Of a stretch of DNA of 36,887 bases, positions 1 to 8,320 are shown piece by piece; the first letter of the stretch is position 1, and every line of letters begins with the position of its first letter. The notes under the pieces were generated by a model. It was given only the letters and a program-made list of their open reading frames with translations. It searched no databases and was not told the origin of the DNA. Position numbers and translations under genes: made by a program. Source of the stretch: Bacteroidaceae bacterium. GTDB lineage: Bacteria; Bacteroidota; Bacteroidia; Bacteroidales; Bacteroidaceae. Location of the stretch: the NCBI GenBank assembly GCA_017428785.1, contig JAFRQD010000022.1, positions 1 through 36,887 on the forward strand, given 5' to 3'.

Positions 1-21
1 ATTATGAATTATGAATTAAAT
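1..21. repeat. heptamer array upstream of the DUF3078 gene
   Basis: Three consecutive 7-mers are visible: ATTATGA, ATTATGA, ATTAAAT. They lie just before the -7 promoter element. The same 7-bp style recurs at many other junctions in this window. The array may continue left of the window. Confidence 0.6.
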
Positions 22-25
22 GTCC

Positions 26-33
26 TATCTTTG
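26..33 (+). promoter_or_regulatory. Bacteroidetes -7 promoter element (TATCTTTG)
   Basis: TATCTTTG matches the Bacteroidetes sigma-ABfr -7 consensus TAnnTTTG. It lies 16 bases before the ATG at 50, so transcription would start near 38-42 and leave a very short leader. This argues against an upstream start at 20, which would put the promoter inside the gene. No clear -33 TTTG is visible. Confidence 0.6.
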
Positions 34-49
34 CACAAAATTAGGAGAA

Positions 50-1363
50 ATGAAGCGCCTTATAATACTTTTCAGCATCTGCTTGATGGCTCTCAATGCC
101 AACAGCACGACAAGGAAGGAACAAACAGAAGAAGAGCCTGCAGACTCTTCCCTCATATTGAAGAGCTACCTGCAAGCCCTCGATTCTTTGGTTGCCGAAC
201 GTGACTCGCTAAGCAAAGTCGCTCCATTTCCCACCCCCAACGCCTACTACTACCAGATCCTCTCGCGTCCGACGCTCTACAGCACATCGCTGCATCAAGC
301 CATGGGACAGACCGACACCTCTTGCTCCGACATGCAGATACAGCGCATCTTCGCGGCACGAAAGGCGCTTTCTTCTCTCTATGCAAAAGCGCCACAATTG
401 GTGACACAGACGGAGAGCGACATCCTGGGGCAAGCAGGCATCCGCAGCGACATCAACGAGATGCTGCAAACCTCCGACAAACTTGCCGACAAGATTGCCG
501 CCGCCACTTTAGAGCCCGACATGAACGAGCCCATACAGGTCATTACCCGGCGCCCCAACTTCTGGAAGTTCGCAGGCTCAAGCGCATTGCAATTCATGCA
601 GAGCTACTTCTCCGACAACTGGTACCAGGGCGGCGAGAAGAACTATATGTGCAACCTCGACGTCACGCTGCGAGCCAACTACAACGACCAGAGCAAGATT
701 AACTGGGAGAACACGCTGGACATTCAGCTGGGTTTCCAGACGACGGAAAGCGACACGAAACGAACCTTCCGCCCCAACCACAACCTGCTCCGCTACACCT
801 TCAACGGAGGCTACAAGGCGTGGAAGAGCTGGTACTACTCGCTCCAGGTCATCCTCAAGACGCAGATAGCACCCACTTACCAGAAGAACACCGACAATAT
901 TACCTCCGAGTTCCTTTCCCCTCTGGAAGTGACAGTAGCGCCCGGTATGAAGTATGAAATCAAATGGGGAAAGAAGAAAAAGTTCACCGGCCAGCTCAAT
1001 GTCGCCCCGCTTGCCATGCATATCATTTATGTCAAGAACGACGACCTCGTCAAGAACTACGGCATTCCCGAAGGAAAGAACCAGAAGACAACCTTCGGTC
1101 CTAACATCACGCTCAACACAAACTGGCCCATCACAAAGCAAATCAACTGGAGGAGCCGCATGTACTGGATGAGCAACTTCGACTATCACATCTGGGAATG
1201 GGAGAACACCATCGACTTCACCGTGACGAAGCTCATCACAACAACACTATACCTCTATCCGCGATTCGACAACAGCAACGAGAAATACAAGAAAAACAGC
1301 CGCTTCGACACCTACATGATGTTCAAGGAGTGGCTGAGCATCGGCTTGAAGTATAACTTCTGA
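50..1363 (+). CDS. DUF3078 domain-containing protein, probable outer-membrane or periplasmic protein
   Basis: The protein has about 437 residues. I start it at the ATG at 50, where AGGAG lies just upstream and the N-terminus [19 protein letters not shown] looks like a signal peptide; the ATG at 20 overlaps the promoter. The first third is helical and polar. From about residue 170 the sequence alternates aromatic and polar residues ([17 protein letters not shown], then repeated W/Y-rich strands) and ends in an aromatic residue (KYNF), as in outer-membrane beta-barrels. This matches the DUF3078 family of Bacteroidetes, whose function is not established. It is followed after 2 bases by engB and is probably cotranscribed with it. 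The barrel reading is inference. Confidence 0.8.
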   Translation: MKRLIILFSICLMALNANSTTRKEQTEEEPADSSLILKSYLQALDSLVAERDSLSKVAPFPTPNAYYYQILSRPTLYSTSLHQAMGQTDTSCSDMQIQRIFAARKALSSLYAKAPQLVTQTESDILGQAGIRSDINEMLQTSDKLADKIAAATLEPDMNEPIQVITRRPNFWKFAGSSALQFMQSYFSDNWYQGGEKNYMCNLDVTLRANYNDQSKINWENTLDIQLGFQTTESDTKRTFRPNHNLLRYTFNGGYKAWKSWYYSLQVILKTQIAPTYQKNTDNITSEFLSPLEVTVAPGMKYEIKWGKKKKFTGQLNVAPLAMHIIYVKNDDLVKNYGIPEGKNQKTTFGPNITLNTNWPITKQINWRSRMYWMSNFDYHIWEWENTIDFTVTKLITTTLYLYPRFDNSNEKYKKNSRFDTYMMFKEWLSIGLKYNF

Positions 1364-1365
1364 AA

Positions 1366-1959
1366 ATGACCATAACATCCGCCGAATACGCCATCAGCAG
1401 TGCCCGTGTGGACCAATGTCCCAAGGGAGACCTGCCGGAATTCGCCTTCATCGGACGAAGCAATGTCGGCAAGTCGAGCCTCATCAACATGCTGACAGGC
1501 AGGGCGCATCTCGCCAAGACATCTGCCACGCCGGGCAAGACCATCCTGATTAACCATTTTCTTATCAATAAGGAATGGTTTCTTGTGGACCTCCCCGGCT
1601 ATGGTTACGCCAAGCGAGGGCAGCAGCAAAGGGACGAGCTGCAAAGGATGATAACCGGCTACATCCTGCGCCGCGAGCAGATGATGAACCTCTTCCTGCT
1701 CATCGACTCACGCCACGAGCCGCAACGCATCGACCTCGAATTCATCGAGTGGCTCGGCGAGAACAGCATCCCCTTCAGCATCGTCTTCACCAAAGCCGAC
1801 AAGTTGTCGAAAGGGAAGCTTGCAGCCAACGTCAAGCACTACCTCGCCGAGCTATCCAAACAATGGGAGGAACTGCCTCCGTACTTCGTCACAAGCAGCG
1901 AGACAAAGCAGGGCAAGGACGAACTCCTCGACTACATCGAAAGCATCATCCAAGCGTAA
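1366..1959 (+). CDS. engB: ribosome biogenesis GTP-binding protein EngB/YsxC/YihA
   Basis: This 197-residue protein is full length for the EngB/YsxC family, TRAFAC-class GTPases needed for assembly of the large ribosomal subunit in the cytoplasm. Visible motifs are G1 GRSNVGKSS (about residues 29-37), the G2 threonine in [10 protein letters not shown]3 DLPGYG (about 74-79) and G4 TKAD (about 142-145), with the SAL/SSE-type G5 near the end (VTSSETKQG). The ATG at 1366 follows the previous stop by 2 bases, so translation is probably coupled. The 3' end faces lptD, and the convergent gap contains two repeat arrays. Confidence 0.96.
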   Translation: MTITSAEYAISSARVDQCPKGDLPEFAFIGRSNVGKSSLINMLTGRAHLAKTSATPGKTILINHFLINKEWFLVDLPGYGYAKRGQQQRDELQRMITGYILRREQMMNLFLLIDSRHEPQRIDLEFIEWLGENSIPFSIVFTKADKLSKGKLAANVKHYLAELSKQWEELPPYFVTSSETKQGKDELLDYIESIIQA

Positions 1960-2050
1960 CGGGACATCTGCCCGCGCAGAGTGGGGAGAAAAATCTCAGA
2001 TGCTGCGGAAATGTTCCGCCTGGCGCATTGGGTTCTTGATACGCAGGTTG

Positions 2051-2130
2051 CGTATGAAGGAATGCAATGTGCGTATGTCTGTACGCAGCCTGCGTCTCTG
2101 CATTTTCAGCTTGCGCATGAAAAAGGTAAG
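2051..2130. repeat. degenerate 21-bp-period repeat in the engB-lptD gap
   Basis: The words CGTA, CGTA, CGTC and CGCA recur at 2051, 2072, 2093 and 2114, exactly 21 bases apart, each preceded by TG or TTG. The rest of each unit is only loosely similar. A small hairpin (ATACGC/GCGTAT) overlaps the left end at 2040-2055. This may be an eroded relative of the 22-bp arrays. The 296 bases between the two convergent genes hold no credible gene. Confidence 0.45.
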
Positions 2131-2156
2131 ATGGCTGAGGGGAAAAGCCAGCACGC

Positions 2157-2244
2157 CGTGTTTAGTTTGCCTGCATACCACGTTTTGTTTGCCTGCATGC
2201 CGTGTTTAGTTTGCATGCATGCCGTGTTTAGTCTGCCAACCAGG
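2157..2244. repeat. 22-bp tandem array, skeleton CGTG-N4-GTT, at the lptD 3' end
   Basis: Four units start at 2157, 2179, 2201 and 2223: CGTG-TTTA-GTT-TGC, CACG-TTTT-GTT-TGC, CGTG-TTTA-GTT-TGC and CGTG-TTTA-GTC-TGC, each followed by a similar 8-base tail. The period is exactly 22. A further CACG at 2245 keeps the phase and runs into the lptD stop codon at 2256. The skeleton CGTG-N4-GTT is shared with arrays at 7297, 19616 and 33621, although the variable bases differ. Confidence 0.85.
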
Positions 2245-2255
2245 CACGCTCTTCA

Positions 2256-5063
2256 TCAATACCACTCTACGTTGCTGCTGTAGGAGCTTTGCTTCTTCCA
2301 TCGGAGGGCATCGGCAAGGGTGCCGGCTTTGCAGGCGAAGAGGAAGTTGAAGCTGGTGTAGGGCGAGATGACCATGCTGAGCGACATGGAGAAGCAGTGC
2401 AGGTCGCGGGCCAAAGACATCGTGGTCATGCTCATCTTCTTGTAGTTGAAGTCGTAGCCCGACGAGAAGTTGATGTTCCAGCCTTCTGCGATGCGGACGT
2501 TGCCTGAGAAGTTGAGCGTCTGCGTGAACCGATAGGGATAACGCATCCTCTTGGGGTTTATCGCCGCACTGGTGTTCTCGCGCATTGAGACGCCGTAGCT
2601 GACGCTGAGGCTCCAGGGCATCTGGAACTTGAGGTAGCCGTCCTCGTCCAGTTCGCTCGAGATGTTATCCTTGGCTCCTGTCATGCCTTTCTTGCGCTCC
2701 GGGTCAAGGTTCTGCATGGTGGGGTCTGTCTCTTCCTCGTCTTCATCCTCTTCATCCTCGTCGTCGCTTCGGCTGCTGAACGTCTTGGACAACTTGTTTC
2801 GCATGCCGAACAGCTTCTTGAGCTTCTCGTTGTTGAGGGTATAGGAGATGTTGTGGCTCATGCCCTGGAAGCGTCCGAAGCGGCCTTTGCCCCACTCCGT
2901 GTGGTCGCCCACATAGACATTGCCGTTTTGGTCGAACTCGTAGGCATAGGTGGCAAAGACGGCGTTCATGGAGAAGGTGTAGCTCTTGGTGAGCTTGAGG
3001 CGGAGGCGCATGCTGAGGTCGCTCCAGGGCTTTTTCTTCGCCGCCATGTTGTAGCTCATGGACAAGCCCAGCTCGTCGATGAGGCTGATTCTCTTCTCGC
3101 CTGTCGAGTCACGGCTGGAGCGCATTTTCATCTCCACATTGTTGGAGACGTCGAACGAGACGCTTCCTGTCATGCCGCTTGGAGCGGTGCCGTATGTGCT
3201 ACCGCTGAAGGGGGAATAGGATACTGTGGAGACATTGCCTTTGGCGTCTGTGCGGACGTATGTGTCATAGAAGCCCCACATCGGTTTGCTGAAGTCGGGC
3301 GCATAGCTGAAGGAGATGCCGGGCGTCATCATGTGTCGGATGGCCTTTATCTTCTTTCCCCCGAACCACGGCATGGGCGTGTAGAAGCCATAGAGCTTGG
3401 TGTTGGCGCTGACGCCCAAGCTGAAGTTATAGACATTGTAGAAGCCATAGACCGTGTCGCGCTGGACGGTGCGCTTCTCATCGTCCCACGACTGCATGAC
3501 TTTCTTCGAGTACATGCGGTCGGTAAAGGTAAAGTTGGGCGTAATGTTTATGTACTTGAGCACAGAGAAGCTGGCATTGATGGGTATCTGGTGGCGCATG
3601 CCGTTGCGCCAGTCCTTCACCAGGCTGCTCTTGAAGAGAAGGTTCTCCTTGGTGTTGATGCTGTTGGTAAGAGAACCGGAGTAGCCCATGCTGATCTTCT
3701 CGTACCACCGCTCCTTGCCTGCCATCTTCTTGCGCTTGAAAGGATAGAAGCGGTTGAGCTGAATGGTGAGGTTGGGCAAGGTGACGGCTATGCTGCTGTC
3801 GCGCACGCTCTGGGCGAGGTTGAAGGTGCCGCCCAGCGTCAGGCCAATGCTGGGGAACGACTTGCTGTAGGAGATACTGCTGGTTCGGGTGCTCTGGGTA
3901 TAGCTCTCGGGATTATACATGCTCACGAGGTTATTGCGCTCGTAGCTGCTCGTGGCGAAATTGACGCTGGCCGAGAAGCTTTGTGTGGGATTGGCCTTCG
4001 CGTCTTGCCGGTGCGTCCAAGCCACCTTGAAGCTCTTGTTGACAGAGAAGTCGGGCATGTTCTTCTCGCCCGTCTGCGTATGCTGGTAGCTGATGAACAG
4101 GTTGCCGGAGAATTTGTAGCGCTTCTTGTAGTTGGATTGCGCCGAAAGCGCCCATGAGCCCTTCGTGTAGATGTCGCCCAGGACCTTGGCATCGACAAAG
4201 TCGCTGAAGGCGAAGTAATAACCGCCCTCACGCAGATAGAAGCCTCGCGACGTCTCATCGCCATAGCTCGGCATGATGAAGCCGCTGCTGTACTTGCTCT
4301 TGAAGGGGAAGAAGCCATAGGGAATGGCCAAAGGCAGCGGCACATCGCAGACAACGAGATAGGTGGGGCCAAAGACTACATCCTTGCCCGGCCGCATCTT
4401 GGCTCGCGTCATGTTCAGGTAGAAGTGTGGGTGCTCGGCATCGCAGGTCGAATAGAAAGCCTTCCTCACATACATCGTTCCCAAGCTGTCACGCTTGCCG
4501 TCCAGACTCTTCATGAAGCCCTCGCCCTGCTGGGTGTAGACATTGGAGATGAAGGCTTTGCGCGTCCGGAAGTTATAGCTGATGCTGTCGGGCTCATACT
4601 CGTCCGAACCCTGCTTGAAGAGGGGCTTGCCGATGACGTTGCCCAAGGAGTCTGTTCTGCTCGTGGCATGAACAAGGCTGCTGTCGATGGAGATGTTGAT
4701 GATTTCGGCTTCGAGCTCCAGGTTCTGATACTGCACCTTGCCCTCTCCATAAAGGTGGGCTCGGGAATTGATATAGTCGAAGGTAATGGAGTCCTTGGCA
4801 GAATAGTTGACGGGCAGGTCGAGGGCATTCTTGCTCCTGGGTGTGGTATCGACAGGAACCGTGTCGGGCGGCACAGAGTCCGGCAGGATGGTATAGGCTT
4901 GCAAGGGCGGTCTCTGTGGCTGCACCTTAGCAGAATCGGGCAAACTGTCCGTGCGAAGAGAGTCAGCGGCATTCCCCGGAAAGACTGCTCTTCCTGCAGG
5001 ACGCGCTGCCAATGATGCCAGAACATAGCATGCCGTCAGTATGGATAATAACCTTGCCTTCAA
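2256..5063 (-). CDS. lptD: LptD/OstA-like LPS-assembly outer-membrane protein
   Basis: The protein has 935 residues. I infer a TTG start at 5063, since there is an in-frame stop two codons upstream and the next residues (KARLLSILTACYVLASLAA) form a signal peptide. Residues about 80-220 resemble the OstA/LptA-like jellyroll (KDSITFDYINSRAHLYGEGK). About 240-270 has the LptD-like stretch PYGFFPFKSKYSSGFIMPSYG, and the rest is a long beta-strand-rich barrel ending in the aromatic NVEWY. In the family, LptD inserts LPS or lipooligosaccharide into the outer leaflet. An acidic run of about 16 Asp/Glu residues lies near 765-780, probably an extracellular or periplasmic loop. Its own -7 element lies at 5088-5095. 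Exact substrate is inferred. Confidence 0.88.
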   Translation of the reverse strand: MKARLLSILTACYVLASLAARPAGRAVFPGNAADSLRTDSLPDSAKVQPQRPPLQAYTILPDSVPPDTVPVDTTPRSKNALDLPVNYSAKDSITFDYINSRAHLYGEGKVQYQNLELEAEIINISIDSSLVHATSRTDSLGNVIGKPLFKQGSDEYEPDSISYNFRTRKAFISNVYTQQGEGFMKSLDGKRDSLGTMYVRKAFYSTCDAEHPHFYLNMTRAKMRPGKDVVFGPTYLVVCDVPLPLAIPYGFFPFKSKYSSGFIMPSYGDETSRGFYLREGGYYFAFSDFVDAKVLGDIYTKGSWALSAQSNYKKRYKFSGNLFISYQHTQTGEKNMPDFSVNKSFKVAWTHRQDAKANPTQSFSASVNFATSSYERNNLVSMYNPESYTQSTRTSSISYSKSFPSIGLTLGGTFNLAQSVRDSSIAVTLPNLTIQLNRFYPFKRKKMAGKERWYEKISMGYSGSLTNSINTKENLLFKSSLVKDWRNGMRHQIPINASFSVLKYINITPNFTFTDRMYSKKVMQSWDDEKRTVQRDTVYGFYNVYNFSLGVSANTKLYGFYTPMPWFGGKKIKAIRHMMTPGISFSYAPDFSKPMWGFYDTYVRTDAKGNVSTVSYSPFSGSTYGTAPSGMTGSVSFDVSNNVEMKMRSSRDSTGEKRISLIDELGLSMSYNMAAKKKPWSDLSMRLRLKLTKSYTFSMNAVFATYAYEFDQNGNVYVGDHTEWGKGRFGRFQGMSHNISYTLNNEKLKKLFGMRNKLSKTFSSRSDDEDEEDEDEEETDPTMQNLDPERKKGMTGAKDNISSELDEDGYLKFQMPWSLSVSYGVSMRENTSAAINPKRMRYPYRFTQTLNFSGNVRIAEGWNINFSSGYDFNYKKMSMTTMSLARDLHCFSMSLSMVISPYTSFNFLFACKAGTLADALRWKKQSSYSSNVEWY

Positions 5064-5087
5064 TTGCTATACAATTATTCCAATTTG

Positions 5088-5095
5088 CAAAGGTA
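5088..5095 (-). promoter_or_regulatory. -7 promoter element of lptD (TACCTTTG)
   Basis: Read on the minus strand the bases are TACCTTTG, matching TAnnTTTG, 25 bases before the TTG start of lptD. No -33 TTTG is seen at the usual 19-21 base spacing. The element suggests lptD can be transcribed separately from the HD-domain gene upstream. Confidence 0.55.
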
Positions 5096-5145
5096 AGATT
5101 ATTTTCCGAGACTTTATGCCTTTTCCTTCTATTATTATGATTTTT

Positions 5146-5679
5146 TCACTCAAAGCGAGCTATCCACGCCTTGAAGACGTCCAATCCTTCACTTCCGAAC
5201 TTCTCCAGACTGCGCAAGGCCTGTTCGGGCGTCTTCTCCCTTTCGGGGTGCGACTTGGAGTAGAACTTGTCGGCATAGCATACGATTTGTTCCTCGATGG
5301 TCTCGGGCCTGAAGTCCTGGCGAGGCAGGGGCAGGTTCTGATGCTCTATCTCGCTTGCAGTAAGGCCAGTGCCTGTGTGCCGCTCCGCCACGCGGGCATG
5401 ACGGGGGAGGCCTTCGCTGCGCAGTATCTCTGCTCCCAGGATGCCGTGACGGATATAGGGCTCTGTGCCGAAGCAATGAATGGAAGGCGCATTGGTGCGA
5501 ACCGAGCCGATGTCGTGTAGCATTGCGGCTTCCCAAAGGAACTGCTCGTCGGCTTCCAGTTCGGGATGTCTCTTTGCTATCTGCAGCGCCCGTCGGGCCA
5601 CATCACCGCTGTGCCGGATGAGCAACGCCTCGAGCGCCTCATTGTCTCCGCAATACTTATGAATCAATTCATTTACCAT
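5146..5679 (-). CDS. HD domain-containing hydrolase
   Basis: This 177-residue protein belongs to the HD phosphohydrolase superfamily, metal-dependent enzymes of the cytoplasm. The HD signature is AAMLHDIGSV (H55-D56). Other candidate metal ligands are H22 in IRHSGDV, the H in RHGILGAEIL and the H in AERHTGTG. Length and pattern fit the small stand-alone HD family annotated as TIGR00295-like. The substrate cannot be read from the sequence. Its ATG at 5679 has a -7 element 10 bases upstream. It sits 82 bases upstream of lptD on the same strand with a separate promoter between, so cotranscription is optional. Confidence 0.85.
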   Translation of the reverse strand: MVNELIHKYCGDNEALEALLIRHSGDVARRALQIAKRHPELEADEQFLWEAAMLHDIGSVRTNAPSIHCFGTEPYIRHGILGAEILRSEGLPRHARVAERHTGTGLTASEIEHQNLPLPRQDFRPETIEEQIVCYADKFYSKSHPEREKTPEQALRSLEKFGSEGLDVFKAWIARFE

Positions 5680-5689
5680 AATTCTTGCA

Positions 5690-5697
5690 CAAAGTTA
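5690..5697 (-). promoter_or_regulatory. -7 promoter element of the HD gene (TAACTTTG)
   Basis: TAACTTTG on the minus strand fits TAnnTTTG and lies just upstream of the ATG at 5679, implying a leader of only a few bases. No convincing -33 TTTG is seen. It stands almost back to back with the plus-strand promoter at 5742. Confidence 0.5.
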
Positions 5698-5709
5698 CAA
5701 AGAAAATAG

Positions 5710-5737
5710 GAATTAAGAAAGAAGAATTGAGAATTAT
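5710..5737. repeat. heptamer array (GAATTAA type)
   Basis: Four consecutive 7-mers are GAATTAA, GAAAGAA, GAATTGA and GAATTAT. They lie between the divergent promoters at 5690 and 5742. They are roughly the reverse complement of the array at 5774-5808, so the two could pair across the plus-strand promoter. Confidence 0.6.
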
Positions 5738-5741
5738 TTCG

Positions 5742-5749
5742 TACCTTTG
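5742..5749 (+). promoter_or_regulatory. -7 promoter element of the DUF1846 gene (TACCTTTG)
   Basis: TACCTTTG matches TAnnTTTG and is 68 bases before the ATG at 5818. The resulting leader contains a heptamer array. No -33 TTTG is evident at normal spacing. Confidence 0.55.
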
Positions 5750-5773
5750 CAGATAATTTGAGTTGCCAAGAGC

Positions 5774-5808
5774 AATTCTTCTCTCTTAATTCTTCACTCT
5801 TAACTACA
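5774..5808. repeat. heptamer array in the DUF1846 leader
   Basis: Five 7-mers in register: AATTCTT, CTCTCTT, AATTCTT, CACTCTT, AACTACA. The array ends 9 bases before the start codon at 5818, within the predicted 5' leader. Confidence 0.65.
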
Positions 5809-5817
5809 TTTGAGGTT

Positions 5818-7281
5818 ATGAAGTACGGTTTCGACAACGACAAATACATCTCGATTCAATCGCAGCACATCCAGGAGCGCATCGCTCAGTTCTCGGGGAA
5901 ACTTTATCTGGAGCTTGGCGGGAAGCTTTTCGACGACTATCATGCGTGCAGAGTTCTGCCCGGCTTCCAGCCCGACAGCAAGCTGCGGATGTTCCAGCAA
6001 CTGAGTTCGAGCGCAGAGATTGTCATCGTCATCAGCGCTCTCGACATCGAGAAGAACAAGGTTCGCCAGGACTTGGGCATCACCTACGATGAGGATGTGC
6101 TTCGCCTTCGGGAGGAGTTCCAGAAGCGAGGCTTCCTGGTGAACGGCGTTGTCATTACCCACTACAACGGCCAAAGCAGCGCGGCCATCTATCGCCGCCG
6201 TTTGGAGCACCTCGGCATCCGCGCCTATTACCATTACAACATTGAGGGCTATCCCAACAATGTGCAGCTGATAAACTCCGACGACGGCTTCGGTCGCAAC
6301 GATTATATCGAGACAACGCGTCCGCTTGTCATCGTGACGGCTCCAGGTCCCGGCAGCGGCAAGATGGCCGCATGCCTGAGCCAGCTCTATCAGGAGCGCA
6401 AGCGTGGCAACGAGGCCGGTTATGCGAAGTTCGAGACCTTCCCCGTCTGGAACCTTCCCCTCAAGCATCCCGTCAACATTGCCTACGAGGCTGCCACTGC
6501 CGACCTGGGCGATGTGAACATGATCGACCCCTTCCACATGGACGCCTACAACGAGGTGGCCATCAACTACAACCGCGACGTGGAGATTTTCCCTGTCCTG
6601 AACACGCTCTTCGAAGGCATCTATGGCGAGTGCCCCTACAAGTCGCCGACCGATATGGGCGTGAACATGGTGGGCTTCTGCATCTGCGACGACGAGGTCT
6701 GCAAGCAGGCAGGCAAGGACGAAATCATACGCCGTTACTACACAGCCCTCAACCAGATGGCCGACGGGGCCTGCAACGATTCGGAAGTCAACAAGATAGA
6801 CCTGTTGCTCAAGCAGGCCAAAATCAGTACCGACGACCGCCGGGTGACCGTGGAAGCGCGCCTCAGGAAGGAGGAATCGGGTGTGCCGTCGTCTGCCATG
6901 GAGCTCGAGGACGGCACTATCATCACGGCAGCCTCCTCTCCCCTACTCGGCACGGCATCGTCGCTCCTGCTCAACGTCACCAAGCACCTTGCAGGCATCG
7001 ACCACGAACTGAAGCTCATCTCGCAGGATTTCATAGAGCCTATCCAACGCACGAAGATAGAGTATCTGGGCGGACACAACCCGCGCCTGCATACCGACGA
7101 GGTGCTTGTGGCGCTCTCCGTGCTGAGCCGTCAGGACGAGAATTGCCGCCGAGCCCTCGCACAGCTGCCCAGCCTGGCCGGTCTGCAAGCCCACACCACC
7201 ATTATGCTCGGGGAGGTTGACCGCAAGATTTTCAAGAAGTTAGGTGTTGACCTTACCTGCGATCCTGTAAAGAAGTTTTAG
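5818..7281 (+). CDS. DUF1846 domain-containing protein
   Basis: The protein has 487 residues when started at the ATG at 5818 (MKYGFDNDKY), preceded by a GAGG. The open frame continues upstream, but that part is heptamer leader sequence. The length and motifs match the DUF1846 family, cytoplasmic proteins of about 500 residues whose biochemical role is not established. A phosphate-binding-like loop APGPGSGKMAA is visible around residue 180, and Asp- and Cys-rich segments follow (CICDDEVCKQAG). I see no signal peptide or membrane segment. It is a single-gene transcription unit, with its own promoter and a strong terminator at 7446-7485. Confidence 0.88.
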   Translation: MKYGFDNDKYISIQSQHIQERIAQFSGKLYLELGGKLFDDYHACRVLPGFQPDSKLRMFQQLSSSAEIVIVISALDIEKNKVRQDLGITYDEDVLRLREEFQKRGFLVNGVVITHYNGQSSAAIYRRRLEHLGIRAYYHYNIEGYPNNVQLINSDDGFGRNDYIETTRPLVIVTAPGPGSGKMAACLSQLYQERKRGNEAGYAKFETFPVWNLPLKHPVNIAYEAATADLGDVNMIDPFHMDAYNEVAINYNRDVEIFPVLNTLFEGIYGECPYKSPTDMGVNMVGFCICDDEVCKQAGKDEIIRRYYTALNQMADGACNDSEVNKIDLLLKQAKISTDDRRVTVEARLRKEESGVPSSAMELEDGTIITAASSPLLGTASSLLLNVTKHLAGIDHELKLISQDFIEPIQRTKIEYLGGHNPRLHTDEVLVALSVLSRQDENCRRALAQLPSLAGLQAHTTIMLGEVDRKIFKKLGVDLTCDPVKKF

Positions 7282-7296
7282 GCCTTACAAACGCCG

Positions 7297-7406
7297 CGTG
7301 CGGCGATTGCAATCCCCGGCTGCGGCGATGACCATTTCCGCGTGCGGCGTTGGCAATCCCCGCGTGCGGCGTTTTTCAGCGCCCCACAGGGGGATTTCGA
7401 TGATGA
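7297..7406. repeat. 22-bp tandem array with palindromic GC core, downstream of the DUF1846 gene
   Basis: Units begin at 7297, 7319, 7341 and 7363: CGTG-CGGC-GAT-TGC, GCTG-CGGC-GAT-GAC, CGTG-CGGC-GTT-GGC, CGTG-CGGC-GTT-TTT. A decayed fifth is at 7385 (CACA-GGGG-GAT). The period is exactly 22. The first unit is preceded by ACGCCG, giving the near-palindrome CGCCGC-GT-GCGGCG. The array is almost the same sequence as the one at 19616. It starts 16 bases after the DUF1846 stop codon. Confidence 0.88.
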
Positions 7407-7445
7407 CTTTTTGGCCTTTTTCCTCCTGCCTGTTTTGACTACAAA

Positions 7446-7485
7446 ACAAAAAGCCTGAGCCGGCAATCCGACTCAGGCTTTCTGC
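7446..7485. terminator. bidirectional intrinsic terminator
   Basis: AAAGCCTGAG at 7450-7459 pairs perfectly with CTCAGGCTTT at 7472-7481, a 10-bp stem with a 12-base loop. It has an A-rich left flank and a T-rich right flank. It lies between the convergent DUF1846 and outer-membrane barrel genes and can serve both. Confidence 0.88.
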
Positions 7486-7512
7486 CTTTATTCTTGTTCT
7501 TTATTCTTACTT

Positions 7513-8307
7513 TTAGTATCTGTAGGCAACACCTATAGTAGCATAGATGGGGTACATCCGGAAGGTGATGGCTTCGAAGTCGCGGTCCCAGATGTCTGTC
7601 AGTCCCCAGTCGAGCAGGCCAAACACATTCAGGTGCTTCATGGCTTTCCAGTCGAAGTCAATCTCCAGACCGAGGTTCATGGGGAGCATGTGGTCGGCAA
7701 AGTCATCGGGATAGGGAGTGGGATTCTCCCTCGACATCAGTATCTTTGCGCCGGTCGGCTTGTCTTCCCGCAGATAGCCGATGCCGTCGTCATTGTCAAA
7801 GACCTCCCCTGTGAAGGTCTGCTTGAAGTAATAACTCAGGTAGGGGCCAAAGCTGAAGTTCCACCGAGGGCTCATGCGCAGCGTGGCAAGCACGGGGATA
7901 GTCACGCCCCACATCTCTGTGTTGGTGACATTCGTGCCCGTGAAGTAGCCTTTCGTTATTTCGTCCTCCTGCTCGAGCCACACATAATAGTTCTTCACGT
8001 CGGCAGCCGTGTGGAAGCCTTCCCAGAAGAAGTGTGCGCCCATGCTGACGCCCCAACGCTTCGTGAACATCCGATAGCCGTCGATTCCCACGCTGATTCC
8101 GCCTTTTGGGCTGAAGGCGTTGATTTTCCTGACCTCGGCAGGCAGCGGGAGAGGCGTGGTTCCGCCGATGACATAACCTGCTCGGGCGATAAAGCCGCCG
8201 CTCTCCAGGCCTTTTGTCGGCCCCCACTTTTCCCAAGCATTCTCTTGGGCGTTTACTGATAGAGCAAGAGAAAAGAGTGCTGCAATGATATAGAGTTTGT
8301 GTTTCAT
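7513..8307 (-). CDS. outer-membrane beta-barrel protein
   Basis: The protein has 264 residues from the ATG at 8307 (MKHKLYIIAALFSLALSVNA, a signal peptide cleaved before QENAWEK). An upstream in-frame start at 8343 would add 12 residues and overlap the neighbouring gene. The mature part has alternating strands rich in Gly, Trp, Tyr and Phe (GGFIARAGYVIGG, WGVSMGAHFFWEG, WNFSFGPYLSYYFKQ) and ends in AYRY, as expected for a barrel of the PorT/outer-membrane-protein type found in Bacteroidetes. The ligand or role is unknown. It follows the lipoprotein gene by 13 bases and is probably in the same operon, so the two products may act together at the outer membrane. Confidence 0.75.
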   Translation of the reverse strand: MKHKLYIIAALFSLALSVNAQENAWEKWGPTKGLESGGFIARAGYVIGGTTPLPLPAEVRKINAFSPKGGISVGIDGYRMFTKRWGVSMGAHFFWEGFHTAADVKNYYVWLEQEDEITKGYFTGTNVTNTEMWGVTIPVLATLRMSPRWNFSFGPYLSYYFKQTFTGEVFDNDDGIGYLREDKPTGAKILMSRENPTPYPDDFADHMLPMNLGLEIDFDWKAMKHLNVFGLLDWGLTDIWDRDFEAITFRMYPIYATIGVAYRY

Positions 8308-8320
8308 GTCTGTCAAAGTG

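Noticed and set aside
20-49. Upstream ATG for the DUF3078 protein
   Set aside because: It would place the TATCTTTG promoter element inside the coding region. The ATG at 50 has AGGAG and a good signal peptide.
2157-2244. CRISPR array
   Set aside because: The units are 22 bp with no unique spacers between repeats, and there are no cas genes in the window. The same holds for the other four arrays.
1960-2255. Small overlapping open frames after engB
   Set aside because: They are made of the 21- and 22-bp repeats and show no protein-like composition.
2853-4157. Long plus-strand open frame opposite lptD (434 codons)
   Set aside because: It is the mirror of a well-supported lptD coding frame. It has low-complexity Ala/Glu/Val/His composition, no recognisable motif and no start signal.
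5758-5817. Upstream start for the DUF1846 protein
   Set aside because: The extra residues are translated heptamer repeat and the start would be a TTG. The ATG at 5818 gives the expected N-terminus.
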